The notes under the pieces were generated by a model that worked only from the letters and a program-made list of their open reading frames with translations, searched no databases and was not told where the DNA came from. Positions 52,483 to 60,370 of a stretch of DNA of 64,000 bases are shown one piece after another. A program made the translations under genes and the position numbers. The DNA is from Brevibacterium zhoupengii (GTDB taxonomy: Bacteria > Actinomycetota > Actinomycetes > Actinomycetales > Brevibacteriaceae): NCBI RefSeq assembly GCF_021117425.1, contig NZ_CP088298.1:3162001-3226000 (forward strand), written 5' to 3'. Every line of letters begins with the position of its first letter. Positions within the stretch are counted from its first letter, which is position 1.

Positions 52483-53886
52483 GTGACCGAGATCGAACTC
52501 AACTGGACGCTGTCGGCCCCGGCGCTGCTCGGCATCGCCGCTGCAGCCATCGCCGTGCTGCTCGTCCTGATCATCCGTTTCAGGCTTCATGCCTTCATCG
52601 CGCTCGTCGTGGTCAGCGTGCTCACCGCCCTGACTGCGGGAGTCTCCCCCGGCGATCTCGTGCCGGTCATGTACGACGGCTTCGGATCCACGCTGGCCAG
52701 CGTCGCACTCCTCGTGGGACTCGGCGCCATGCTCGGGCGGATGCTCGAACTCTCCGGTGGGGCGCAGGTGCTCACGGACGCGCTCATCAGGACCTTCGGA
52801 GAGAAGCGTGCGCCCTTGGCCTTGGGACTGACCTCGCTGCTGTTCGGGTTCCCGATCTTCTTCGATGCCGGACTGGTCGTCATGCTGCCGATCATCTTCA
52901 CCGTGGCCAAGCGCCTCGGCGGCTCTCTGCTGCTCTTCGCCATGCCCTCGGCAATCGCCTTCTCGGCCATGCATATCTTCGTCCCGCCGCATCCCGGGCC
53001 AGTGGCCGCATCCGGACTTCTGGGCGCGAATGTCGGACTCGTCCTCATCTGCGGCCTCATCATCGCCGTGCCGGCCTGGTACCTGTGCGGGTATCTGTTC
53101 GGGCTCTTCATCGGCAGACGAGTCGAGGTCTCGGTTCCCTCACTCCTGGCCCATGACCCGGCCGAAGAGTTCGCCGACTTCAGGTCCTCACCCAAGCTCT
53201 CGACGGTCCTCTTCCTGCTTGCCCTGCCGCTCGTGCTCATCTTCCTCAACACCGGCCTCAACTTCGCAGGCGAGGCCGGCTGGGTCGACGCCGAATCCAC
53301 TCTGATCGCCTCGCTGCGGATGCTCGGGGAGACCCCGATCGCCCTGCTCATCACCGTGCTGGCAGCCATGTGGCTGCTGGGATGGCGCAAGAAGAAGGGC
53401 CGCGGCATGGTCGAGAACATCGTCGACTCGGCCCTGGGTCCTGTCTGCTCGATCATCCTCATCACCGGAGCCGGCGGCATGTTCGGCGGTGTGCTGCGAG
53501 CCAGCGGGATCGGTGATTCCATCGCCGACTCGCTGGCCGCCCTGGGCTTGCCGGTCATCGTGGCCGGATTCGTCATCGCAGCGATCGTGCGCATCGCCCA
53601 AGGCTCGGCCACGGTCGCGCTCACAACTGCTGCGGCTCTCATGCAGCCGGTCGTCGTCGGAAACCCGGACTTCTCGAGCCTGCAGGTCGTCGCCATCGTC
53701 CTGTCCCTGGCCGCAGGCTCCGTAGTGGCCAGCCATGTCAACGATTCAGGATTCTGGCTGGTCTCCAGGTTCTTCGGCATGGATACGAAGACCACGCTGA
53801 AGACCTGGACCGTGGCTCAGACCATCCTCGGCCTCGTCGGCTTCGCCCTCAGCCTCGCCCTCTACGGAGTCGTCAGCACGTTCTGA
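52483..53886 (+). CDS. gntP: Gluconate:proton symporter
   Basis: 467 residues from a GTG at 52483, with AGGAAGAGG five bases upstream. GntP family, about 12-14 helices: ALLVGLGAMLGRMLELSGGAQVLTDALI, SLLFGFPIFFDAGLVVMLPI, MHIFVPPHPGPVAAS and AIVRIAQGSATVALTTAAAL. Brings in gluconate for GntK. Ends 22 bases from the convergent regulator gene. Confidence 0.96.
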   Translation: MTEIELNWTLSAPALLGIAAAAIAVLLVLIIRFRLHAFIALVVVSVLTALTAGVSPGDLVPVMYDGFGSTLASVALLVGLGAMLGRMLELSGGAQVLTDALIRTFGEKRAPLALGLTSLLFGFPIFFDAGLVVMLPIIFTVAKRLGGSLLLFAMPSAIAFSAMHIFVPPHPGPVAASGLLGANVGLVLICGLIIAVPAWYLCGYLFGLFIGRRVEVSVPSLLAHDPAEEFADFRSSPKLSTVLFLLALPLVLIFLNTGLNFAGEAGWVDAESTLIASLRMLGETPIALLITVLAAMWLLGWRKKKGRGMVENIVDSALGPVCSIILITGAGGMFGGVLRASGIGDSIADSLAALGLPVIVAGFVIAAIVRIAQGSATVALTTAAALMQPVVVGNPDFSSLQVVAIVLSLAAGSVVASHVNDSGFWLVSRFFGMDTKTTLKTWTVAQTILGLVGFALSLALYGVVSTF

Positions 53887-53923
53887 TCAGTACGTCTCAC
53901 GGTCTGATCAGTACGTCTTCAGG
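53882..53923. repeat. 21-bp tandem duplication at the gntP / gntR junction
   Basis: TCTGATCAGTACGTCT occurs at 53882-53897 and 53903-53918 (offset 21). Read on the minus strand each copy encodes a Thr-Tyr-stop, so the end of the regulator gene is present twice; the first copy on the plus strand also contains the gntP stop. Confidence 0.75.
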
Positions 53924-54654
53924 CGGGGTTGGCCCTCCCACGCGTCTTCCATCTCGGTGAACGCTCGATCCATCATCTTCGTCATCGCTGCGTGAGCGCG
54001 CTCAGGGTCGCCGTTGCCGATGGCATCGGCAACATCGAAGTGCCATTGCAGCGCTTCTGGATGTGGGAATTTCGGCATCAGGCCGGCGTGCGTGCGGCCT
54101 CGCAGGATCTCAGCGACGACTGTGTCGAAGGAGGCGAAAAGCTCATTGCCGCCGGCTCTCAGGACTGCCCGGTGGTAGGCGATGTCGACCTCCAGCACCG
54201 CCTCCACATCGCCCTTGCTCCCGCTGGCGCGCATTCTGGCGGCCAGCCGCATGATCTCCTCGGCCACATCGGCTGAGGCATGGATGGCTGCGAGGTATGC
54301 CGCCTGCGGTTCGATGGCGACTCGCAGCTCCGTCAGCGAGCGCAGCTGCAGTGCCGGGGTTGCCGCCATTCGCCACCGCACGACCAGGGGGTCGAGGATG
54401 GTCCATTCCTCCATGGACAGAATCACCAGACCCAGGCGACGAATCGGCTTGACCATTCCCAGAGACTCCAGGACTCGCACCACTTCGCGCACCACCGACA
54501 GTGAGACCTCATAGCGCACGCGCAGCTCCTCGGCCCTGATCACCGTTCCCGGTGCCAGGTCGCCGGTGACGATGTCCGTGCCCACCGAGTTGAGCAGGCT
54601 CTCATGCAGGTTGCCGCCGGAAGATCCCGTGCTCGGATCCTTTGCTCCAGCCAT
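53908..54654 (-). CDS. GntR-family regulator (FadR/FCD type) of gluconate genes
   Basis: 248 residues from the ATG at 54654, whose first base is the last base of the ispE stop (TGATG coupling). N-terminal winged helix (GDLAPGTVIRAEELRVRYEVSLSVVREVVRVLESLGMV in parts) and a C-terminal all-helical FCD domain with metal-binding residues (D/H in EVDIAYHRAVLRAGGN and QWHFDVADAI). By position it probably represses gntK/gntP and perhaps gnd, with gluconate or 6-phosphogluconate as inducer. It lacks its own ribosome site, so its supply depends on ispE translation. Confidence 0.9.
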   Translation of the reverse strand: MAGAKDPSTGSSGGNLHESLLNSVGTDIVTGDLAPGTVIRAEELRVRYEVSLSVVREVVRVLESLGMVKPIRRLGLVILSMEEWTILDPLVVRWRMAATPALQLRSLTELRVAIEPQAAYLAAIHASADVAEEIMRLAARMRASGSKGDVEAVLEVDIAYHRAVLRAGGNELFASFDTVVAEILRGRTHAGLMPKFPHPEALQWHFDVADAIGNGDPERAHAAMTKMMDRAFTEMEDAWEGQPRLKTY

Positions 54655-55604
54655 CAGTGCGATTCGATGACGTGGGCGCCGGGGGCAGGTCCCGTGGTCC
54701 GCAGCGCTTCCTTGACTCCGCGCGTGGCCTGGAGCAGGACCGCGAGGTCGAGGGCGTGGTGGGCGTCGCGGGCGAGGAAGCCGATCGTCGGACCGGAACC
54801 GCTGAGCAGGGGCAGGAGTGCACCGGCGTCGCGGCCGGCCTCCATCACCTCGGCGAGTTCGGGCATGGCCGATATTGCGGCATCGGTGAGGTCGTTCGCG
54901 GCGGCCGTGGCCAAGGTGTCCGGGTCTCCGGCGGCGAGCGCCGTCAGCACCTCGGCGGGCACGACGGCAGGTTCGGGGTCCGGTGTGAGTTCGTCGAACC
55001 GTGCGTACATCGCCGGGGTCGACAGCTGCCCCGCCGAGGTGGCCATGACCCAGTGGAATGATCCGCGGGTGAGGACGGGGCTGAGCTTCTCCCCGCGTCC
55101 GTGGCCGATGGCCGTTCCACCGTGGAGGAGGAAGGCGACATCCGCGCCCACTGCGACCGCGCACTCGTGGAGGATCGACTCCTCCACTCCCCCGACGAGG
55201 TGGGCTGCTCCGACCAGTGCTGCAGCCGCGTCGGCAGATCCGCCGCCCATGCCGCCGGCGACGGGCACCTGCTTGTCGATGACGATGTCGAGGTCGCGCA
55301 GCACGTCGACATCACGGTCGTCTTCGAGGGCAGCGATAAGCAGGTTGATGGCCCTGCGAGCGAAGTTCGATTCGTCCTGTGGAACCTCGGCATCTCCGTA
55401 CCGGCCCCCGACGACGATCGAGGAGCTGCCCCCGGGAATGAGGGTCAGGGTCTCGTTGAGGTTGAGTGCTTGGAAGACCGTCGCGAGTTCGTGATATCCG
55501 TCCGCGCCTGCCCCACCGACGCCGAGGTGGACGTTGATCTTCCCCGGTGCCTGGACCTTCACCGGTGTCTGGGTCGTCGGGCACGAGTGCAGCTGTGCGC
55601 TCAT
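54654..55604 (-). CDS. ispE: 4-diphosphocytidyl-2-C-methyl-D-erythritol kinase
   Basis: 316 residues. GHMP kinase fold: [22 protein letters not shown] at the N-terminus (broken here by family-typical residues) and the ATP loop [18 protein letters not shown]-terminal [11 protein letters not shown] motif. It phosphorylates CDP-methylerythritol in the non-mevalonate isoprenoid path. The ATG overlaps the rsmA stop by 4 bases, the usual actinobacterial rsmA-ispE pair. Confidence 0.97.
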   Translation of the reverse strand: MSAQLHSCPTTQTPVKVQAPGKINVHLGVGGAGADGYHELATVFQALNLNETLTLIPGGSSSIVVGGRYGDAEVPQDESNFARRAINLLIAALEDDRDVDVLRDLDIVIDKQVPVAGGMGGGSADAAAALVGAAHLVGGVEESILHECAVAVGADVAFLLHGGTAIGHGRGEKLSPVLTRGSFHWVMATSAGQLSTPAMYARFDELTPDPEPAVVPAEVLTALAAGDPDTLATAAANDLTDAAISAMPELAEVMEAGRDAGALLPLLSGSGPTIGFLARDAHHALDLAVLLQATRGVKEALRTTGPAPGAHVIESH

Positions 55605-56509
55605 AGCTGCGGACTTTCGTGAGTGTCCGGGCTTTTGTGAGCGTCCGGGCTGACCACTGCGGCCCCGGCTGCGGCGAGACGTTCGAAATCGGCGACGCCG
55701 AGGGCCTCACCTCGTGTTCTGGGATCGATTCCGGCCGCGCGCAAGAGCTCTTCTGCCTGCTGGGGGCTGCCGGCCCAGGTGGCCAGGGCCGCGCGCAGAG
55801 TCTTGCGGCGTTGGGCGAAGGCCGCGTCGACGACGCTGAATAGGCGCCGGCGCTGCTCCGGGTCACGCTGTGTGCGGGTCACGTCGATGTGGACGAGGCC
55901 GGAGTCGATGTTCGGAGCCGGCCAGAACACGTTCTTGCCGATGCGTCCGGCCAGGGTGACGTCGCCGTACCACTGGGCTTTGACGCTGGGCACACCGTAG
56001 GTGCGGGATCCGGGGCCGGCCGCGAGGCGTTCGGCGACCTCGAGCTGGACCATGACGAGCACGGACTTCAGGCTCGGGAAGATCTCGAGGAAATGCAGCA
56101 GCACCGGGACCGCCACGTTGTAGGGCAGGTTCGCGACGAGTGCATCGGGTGCCGTCGGCAGTTCGGTGACCCTGAGGGCATCGGCGTTGACGAGCTCGAA
56201 GTTCGCGGCTTCCTGGGCAGCGTCTGCCGTGTTCCCGTACTTCTGCACCGTCGCAGGCAGTCGCTTCGCCAGGACCTCGTCGATCTCGACGGCGGTGACA
56301 TGGTACCCGGCTTCCAGCAGGCCCAGAGTCAGCGAGCCCAGACCGGGTCCGATCTCGACGACGCTGCTGTGGTCCTGCAGTTTCGCGGACGTGACGATCG
56401 AGCGCACGGTATTGGGGTCGATGACGAAGTTCTGCCCCTTCTGCTTAGTCGGGCGCAGACCGATGTCGGCGGCGATTTCGCGAATGTCGCGTGCGGTCAA
56501 TAACGTCAC
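55601..56509 (-). CDS. rsmA: 16S rRNA dimethyladenosine transferase
   Basis: 302 residues from a GTG at 56509. KsgA motifs: [23 protein letters not shown]-binding [16 protein letters not shown], and the catalytic [11 protein letters not shown]. It dimethylates two adenosines of the 3'-end hairpin of 16S rRNA. No ribosome site; TAAGTT lies 8 bases before the GTG with TTGTGC 16 bases further up, so the mRNA may be leaderless. Open frame upstream of this start (to 56803) is not conserved-looking. Confidence 0.95.
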   Translation of the reverse strand: MTLLTARDIREIAADIGLRPTKQKGQNFVIDPNTVRSIVTSAKLQDHSSVVEIGPGLGSLTLGLLEAGYHVTAVEIDEVLAKRLPATVQKYGNTADAAQEAANFELVNADALRVTELPTAPDALVANLPYNVAVPVLLHFLEIFPSLKSVLVMVQLEVAERLAAGPGSRTYGVPSVKAQWYGDVTLAGRIGKNVFWPAPNIDSGLVHIDVTRTQRDPEQRRRLFSVVDAAFAQRRKTLRAALATWAGSPQQAEELLRAAGIDPRTRGEALGVADFERLAAAGAAVVSPDAHKSPDTHESPQL

Positions 56510-56693
56510 AGCCAACAACTTACAGCACTCATTCGCAGGCACAATCACCGAACACTCCTGACGCCGATTCCTTATAGTCCTGCAACATCGCAAAGCAACT
56601 GACGAAGCAGCGTAGGCACTCGACGAGCCATCCCAGAGACTCGACTGACCTGCGCAGTCAGACGACCTATGCCAGGGCGATAGGGTGAAGAGT

Positions 56694-57947
56694 ATGGATC
56701 CGCAGACACTCACCGAACTCCTCGACGTCTCCGTCCTCGACCGGCTCGACCGGATCGAGGACCTGCCTGCGGATGAGCTCGCCCGCTCCTCGGCACTGCG
56801 CAAGGAAGGCTATTCCGCCGAGGTGACGGCCGGCCTGCTCACCCAGGCACAGCTGCGCAAGGACGCCGTGAAGAAACTCGGCCCCTTCGCCGAGGACATG
56901 CTGTTCACCCGCGATGGGCTCGCCCAAGCCACACGACTGCCCGTCGCCGCTCACCATGCCCGCCGCCTCCTCGGCGAGGGCAAGGACACCGGCGGCGACA
57001 ACGACGACAATGGCGAAACGACAGACACGGCGCCCACGATTGCGGATCTGGGGTGTGGGATCGGCGCCGACTCCTTCGCCTTCGCTGGAATGGGTGCCCA
57101 GGTCACCGCCGTCGACGCGGACGAGGTCACGGCCGCGATCGCCAGCTTCAACCTCCGCCACCTGGCCAATGCCAGCGTCGAGCACGCCCGTGCCGAGGAC
57201 ATCGACACCGCCGAGTTCGACGCCCTGTGGTTCGACCCCGCCCGCCGCACGGTCGGGAAGGGATCCAAAAGCGGGTCCACCGCACGCATCTTCGACCCTG
57301 AAGACTTCTCCCCCTCCCTGTCCTGGGTCATCGACAAGGCGATCGCGGCGAAGGCAGCGGGGGTCAAACTCGGACCCGCGCTCGACCATTCCCTCATCCC
57401 CGACGAGGCTGAGGCGCAGTGGGTCTCCCACGCAGGTGAGGTCGTCGAGGTCTGCCTCTACTTCGGCGCGGCCCGGCAGCGGCCCGGCCGCAGTGCTCTC
57501 GTGATGGGTGAGCGCACCCTCCTCGTCCATGAAGATGATCTGCCCGCCGAGGATGAGGACGGTGTCGGTGAGCTCGGCCAGTACCTCCTCGAACCAGACG
57601 GAGCGATCGTGCGCGCCGGGCTCGTCACTGCACTGTGCGGACCGCTGCAGGCTCGCCGCGTTCACCCGAAGATCGCCTACCTGACCACCGATGTCGAACC
57701 GACGGGCCCTGCTTCGGCCGGGGTCACATCCTATGAGGTCACCGATGTGCTGCCGGCGAAGATCCCCAGCCTGCGCAAGGCCCTCATCAGCCGCGGCATC
57801 GGCAAGGTCGTGATCAAGAAGCGTGGAGCTGATATTGTTCCTGACCAGGTCAGGCGTCAGCTCAAGCTGCCGTCAGGAGACAAAGCGACATTGGTCTTCA
57901 CCCGCCTCGGCGACCGCCATGTCGTACTCCTGACCCAGCCCTGCTGA
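56694..57947 (+). CDS. Class I SAM methyltransferase with THUMP-like domain
   Basis: 417 residues from the ATG at 56694 (AGGG eight bases upstream); a GTG at 56685 is in frame. Helical N-terminal region (1-90), then SAM-binding [16 protein letters not shown] and the motif FDPARR (catalytic motif IV position). A small low-complexity Asp/Gly stretch lies around 100-112. The C-terminal part ([21 protein letters not shown] ... [19 protein letters not shown]) matches the THUMP-like fold. Probably an RNA methyltransferase; the target is unknown. Divergent from rsmA. Confidence 0.85.
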   Translation: MDPQTLTELLDVSVLDRLDRIEDLPADELARSSALRKEGYSAEVTAGLLTQAQLRKDAVKKLGPFAEDMLFTRDGLAQATRLPVAAHHARRLLGEGKDTGGDNDDNGETTDTAPTIADLGCGIGADSFAFAGMGAQVTAVDADEVTAAIASFNLRHLANASVEHARAEDIDTAEFDALWFDPARRTVGKGSKSGSTARIFDPEDFSPSLSWVIDKAIAAKAAGVKLGPALDHSLIPDEAEAQWVSHAGEVVEVCLYFGAARQRPGRSALVMGERTLLVHEDDLPAEDEDGVGELGQYLLEPDGAIVRAGLVTALCGPLQARRVHPKIAYLTTDVEPTGPASAGVTSYEVTDVLPAKIPSLRKALISRGIGKVVIKKRGADIVPDQVRRQLKLPSGDKATLVFTRLGDRHVVLLTQPC

Positions 57948-58000
57948 ACCGTCCCACCCCTGCTGTACTCCCTGCACCCCACCCCACTAGGAGAATCCCC

Positions 58001-58837
58001 ATGAACCGCTCCGACGTTCTCATCACCGCCGACGAACTCTTGGCTCGCCTCGCCGATGACGGATCCACGCCCAGGCTGCTCGACGTGCGCTGGACGCTGC
58101 AGAAGCCCGATGGTCGCGATGACTTCGCCGCCGGTCACATTCCCGGAGCCGTCTACGTCGACCTCGACACGGAACTCGCCGCGCACTCCGAGACCGATCC
58201 CACCGCAGGCCGGCACCCGCTGCCGTCTGCCGAAGCATTTCAGGATCAGGTGCGGGCGTGGGGCATCGACCAGCTCACCGAGGTCGTCGTCTATGACGAC
58301 AACTCGGGTCAGGGAGCTGCCCGCGCCTGGTGGTTGCTGCAATGGGCAGGAATGACGGCACGCGTCCTCGACGGAGGATTGAACGCCTTCGTCGCCGCCG
58401 GCGGCGAGCTGGCAACTGGCCCCAGCGAGCCCGTGCAGCCGAGCACCGTGACGATCACTCCAGATTCGATGCCCGTCATCGACGCCGAAGCCGCGTCCTC
58501 GTGGACCGGAGTTCTGCTTGACGCTCGGGCCGGCGAACGCTTCCGTGGAGAGACCGAACCGCTCGATGCCAAGGCCGGCCACATTCCCGGAGCCAAGAGC
58601 GCGCCTGCCAGCGAGAACACTGCCGAGGGAAAGTTCCTCGATGAGGAAGCCCTGCGCTCGCGCTTCTCATCCCTCGGCGCACTCGACCAGCCCGTGGGCG
58701 TCTACTGCGGCTCAGGCGTCAGCGCCTGCCATAATGCTCTGGCGCTGGCGAGCCTCGGAATCGAGTCGAGCCTCTACCCCGCCAGCTGGTCCGGCTGGTC
58801 CTCCGACCCCGCCCGCCCGGTCGCAACCGGAGCCTGA
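58001..58837 (+). CDS. Sulfurtransferase (two-domain rhodanese)
   Basis: 278 residues with tandem rhodanese domains. The first (about 5-130) lacks a catalytic Cys (DDNSGQGAARAWWLL). The second carries the active loop YCGSGVSACHNAL. Such enzymes move sulfur from thiosulfate or 3-mercaptopyruvate to cyanide or thiols; the CGSGVSA loop is common to thiosulfate/mercaptopyruvate sulfurtransferases. AGGAG lies before the ATG. Stand-alone, 53 bases after the methyltransferase. Confidence 0.92.
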   Translation: MNRSDVLITADELLARLADDGSTPRLLDVRWTLQKPDGRDDFAAGHIPGAVYVDLDTELAAHSETDPTAGRHPLPSAEAFQDQVRAWGIDQLTEVVVYDDNSGQGAARAWWLLQWAGMTARVLDGGLNAFVAAGGELATGPSEPVQPSTVTITPDSMPVIDAEAASSWTGVLLDARAGERFRGETEPLDAKAGHIPGAKSAPASENTAEGKFLDEEALRSRFSSLGALDQPVGVYCGSGVSACHNALALASLGIESSLYPASWSGWSSDPARPVATGA

Positions 58838-59229
58838 CAACCGCAGCAGCCGCAAGCAGCGTTCGCGATCAGCAGTTCCTCACCAACGGTCGGCAAGTTC
58901 ACCTCGATCTCAGCAGAAAATTCGAGACGGACTTGCCGATCGTTCGTCGTTCACAGTTCCTCCCGGGGACGTGCGAGATCCCTGGTCACGAAGCTGCTGA
59001 AATGATCCGCAGGGCTAGTCAAAGACGCCGCGAATCACGTAGCGAAAGTGTCATTTTTGACCCTCCATACATCTCGATTCGTTATATAAGCTCCTCGAAC
59101 ATAACGAGAGATGGGTCATAGAACTGCGGGAAGACGACTCGGAAGAGCGCAACTGTTACAAAAACTTTGATCTTTAATAGCTCTCTGACCTGCATGTTTA
59201 TAATCTGTCGCAACAAATCCTCCGCCAAT

Positions 59230-59245
59230 GTAACGAAAACGTGAC
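59230..59245 (+). promoter_or_regulatory. MtrA-like box
   Basis: GTAAC (59230-59234) and GTGAC (59241-59245) repeat with an 11-base period, as in the GTAAC-type direct repeat bound by the response regulator MtrA in mycobacteria and corynebacteria. It overlaps the -35 of the peptidase promoter. Confidence 0.5.
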
Positions 59246-59269
59246 ATTAGATCACTGATTGGTTACAGT
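59241..59269 (+). promoter_or_regulatory. Promoter of NlpC/P60 gene
   Basis: GTGACA (59241-59246), 17-base spacer, TACAGT (59264-59269). The predicted start near 59276 leaves a leader of about 115 bases, structured, ending in AGAGG before the GTG at 59391. Confidence 0.55.
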
Positions 59270-59390
59270 TGTGAAGGTCGGTCACGAGAGTGCCGACTTC
59301 ACAGCGAGAACCGCACGCCACGCTCGATGTGAAATCACTACGGACCACAGTGGCGGTTGGGATCTTTCCAATAGGTGACGAGAGGAAAAC

Positions 59391-60269
59391 GTGGCAACTA
59401 AGAAGCATGGCCGCCGCGCCGCAGAAGCCAAGGTCAAGACGCCTTTGACCGAACTGACCGACATCCTGAACGCCAACTCCGCCGTCTTCGGACGCCGTGC
59501 AGCCGTTGTCGCTGCCAGCGGTGGACTGCTCACCGCAGCCGTTCTTCCGGCAGCAGGACAGGGAGCCGACGACAAGGCCTCAGTCTCTGCCGAAGCCGAG
59601 AACCATAAACAGGTTGAGTTCAAGAACCAGACCGCGACAGTCAATGCTGGCGCAGAATCGTCATCCAAGGATGGGAAGCAGGGCGCATCATTCGGCGCAG
59701 ACGTCGAGACCGTCACTGCTGAGGCCGCTCCCAAACCGGAGCCGAAGCCAGAGCCGAAGCCGGCTGAGACCGTCGAGGAAGAGGCTCCGGCCCCTGAACC
59801 GGTTTCGGACGGCTCCGACGACGATGCGAACACCGGCTCTTCCGATTCCGGTGACAAGGACAAGAGCGAGAGCGGCGACAAGGGCGAGAGCAAGGACTCC
59901 GGCTCCGGCGATGCCGGTTCGATCGACGGCTCGAAGGCCGAGCAGGTCATCGGCTGGGCAGAGAAGGGCGTCGGCACCCCCTACGTCTACGGTGGAACTT
60001 CACAGAGCGGCTGGGACTGCTCCGGCTACACCTCGTGGGTCTACGGCAAGGTCGGTGTCGACCTGCCTCGTAACTCGAGTGCACAGAAGGCTTCCGGCAA
60101 GGTCGTCTCCCAGTCGGAGGCCAAGCCCGGTGACCTCATCTGGCACCCAGGCCACATCGGCATCTACGCCGGTGACGGACAGATGTACGATGCCGGTTCC
60201 CCAGGTTCGGGCACCTCGAAGCGCAGCTACAGCTGGATGGGCAACGTCACCTTCATCCGCGTTCTCTGA
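59391..60269 (+). CDS. Secreted NlpC/P60 peptidoglycan peptidase
   Basis: 292 residues, GTG start. A charged N-terminus then a hydrophobic segment (AAVVAASGGLLTAAVLPAAGQGA, residues about 38-60) form a secretion signal. A long disordered linker follows (65-185; PKPEPKPEPKP and Ser/Asp/Gly/Lys-rich). The C-terminal NlpC/P60 domain has catalytic C210 (DCSGYTSW) and H255 (GHIGIYAG). It cuts peptide cross-bridge stems (D-Glu/DAP type) during wall growth or separation. Relatives are under MtrAB control, in keeping with the box upstream. Monocistronic, with its own terminator. Confidence 0.93.
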   Translation: MATKKHGRRAAEAKVKTPLTELTDILNANSAVFGRRAAVVAASGGLLTAAVLPAAGQGADDKASVSAEAENHKQVEFKNQTATVNAGAESSSKDGKQGASFGADVETVTAEAAPKPEPKPEPKPAETVEEEAPAPEPVSDGSDDDANTGSSDSGDKDKSESGDKGESKDSGSGDAGSIDGSKAEQVIGWAEKGVGTPYVYGGTSQSGWDCSGYTSWVYGKVGVDLPRNSSAQKASGKVVSQSEAKPGDLIWHPGHIGIYAGDGQMYDAGSPGSGTSKRSYSWMGNVTFIRVL

Positions 60270-60284
60270 TCCAGTTCACACACG

Positions 60285-60328
60285 AAACCCCTCGCCCGGC
60301 TCGATGGTCCCAGCCGGACGAGGGGTTT
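60285..60328. terminator. Terminator after NlpC/P60 gene
   Basis: A 17-bp stem with one mismatch (60285-60301 with 60312-60328), 10-base loop, ending in GGGGTTTCT. It also lies between the converging NlpC/P60 and GH3 genes. Confidence 0.8.
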
Positions 60329-60370
60329 CTGCATGCCCGCAACCGCTTGTCGGCTACAGTCGGGTGTTTG

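Larger units (their letters stand above)
58838..59390. promoter_or_regulatory. Long AT-rich regulatory region upstream of NlpC/P60 gene
   Basis: 553 bases, markedly AT-rich from about 59030 to 59275, with no credible gene. An imperfect inverted repeat spans 59058-59118 (TGACCC...CGTTAT with ATAACG...GGGTCA). TATAAT occurs at 59199-59204. Between the promoter at 59241 and the start codon lie two more inverted repeats (59271-59302; 59309-59321 with 59350-59358). A ydaO (c-di-AMP) riboswitch was looked for and not recognised. Confidence 0.5.

Noticed and set aside
54655..55164. N-terminal extension of the GntR-type regulator into ispE
   Set aside because: The added sequence is an arginine-rich shadow of ispE; the ATG at 54654 directly precedes the winged-helix domain.
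58933..59121. Small open frame (62 codons) in the AT-rich region before the NlpC/P60 gene
   Set aside because: No ribosome site, no recognisable fold, and it overlaps the large inverted repeat.
58838..59390. c-di-AMP (ydaO) riboswitch upstream of the NlpC/P60 gene
   Set aside because: This class is often found before actinobacterial wall peptidases, but I could not find its conserved sequence blocks. The leader does fold, so another structured element remains possible.
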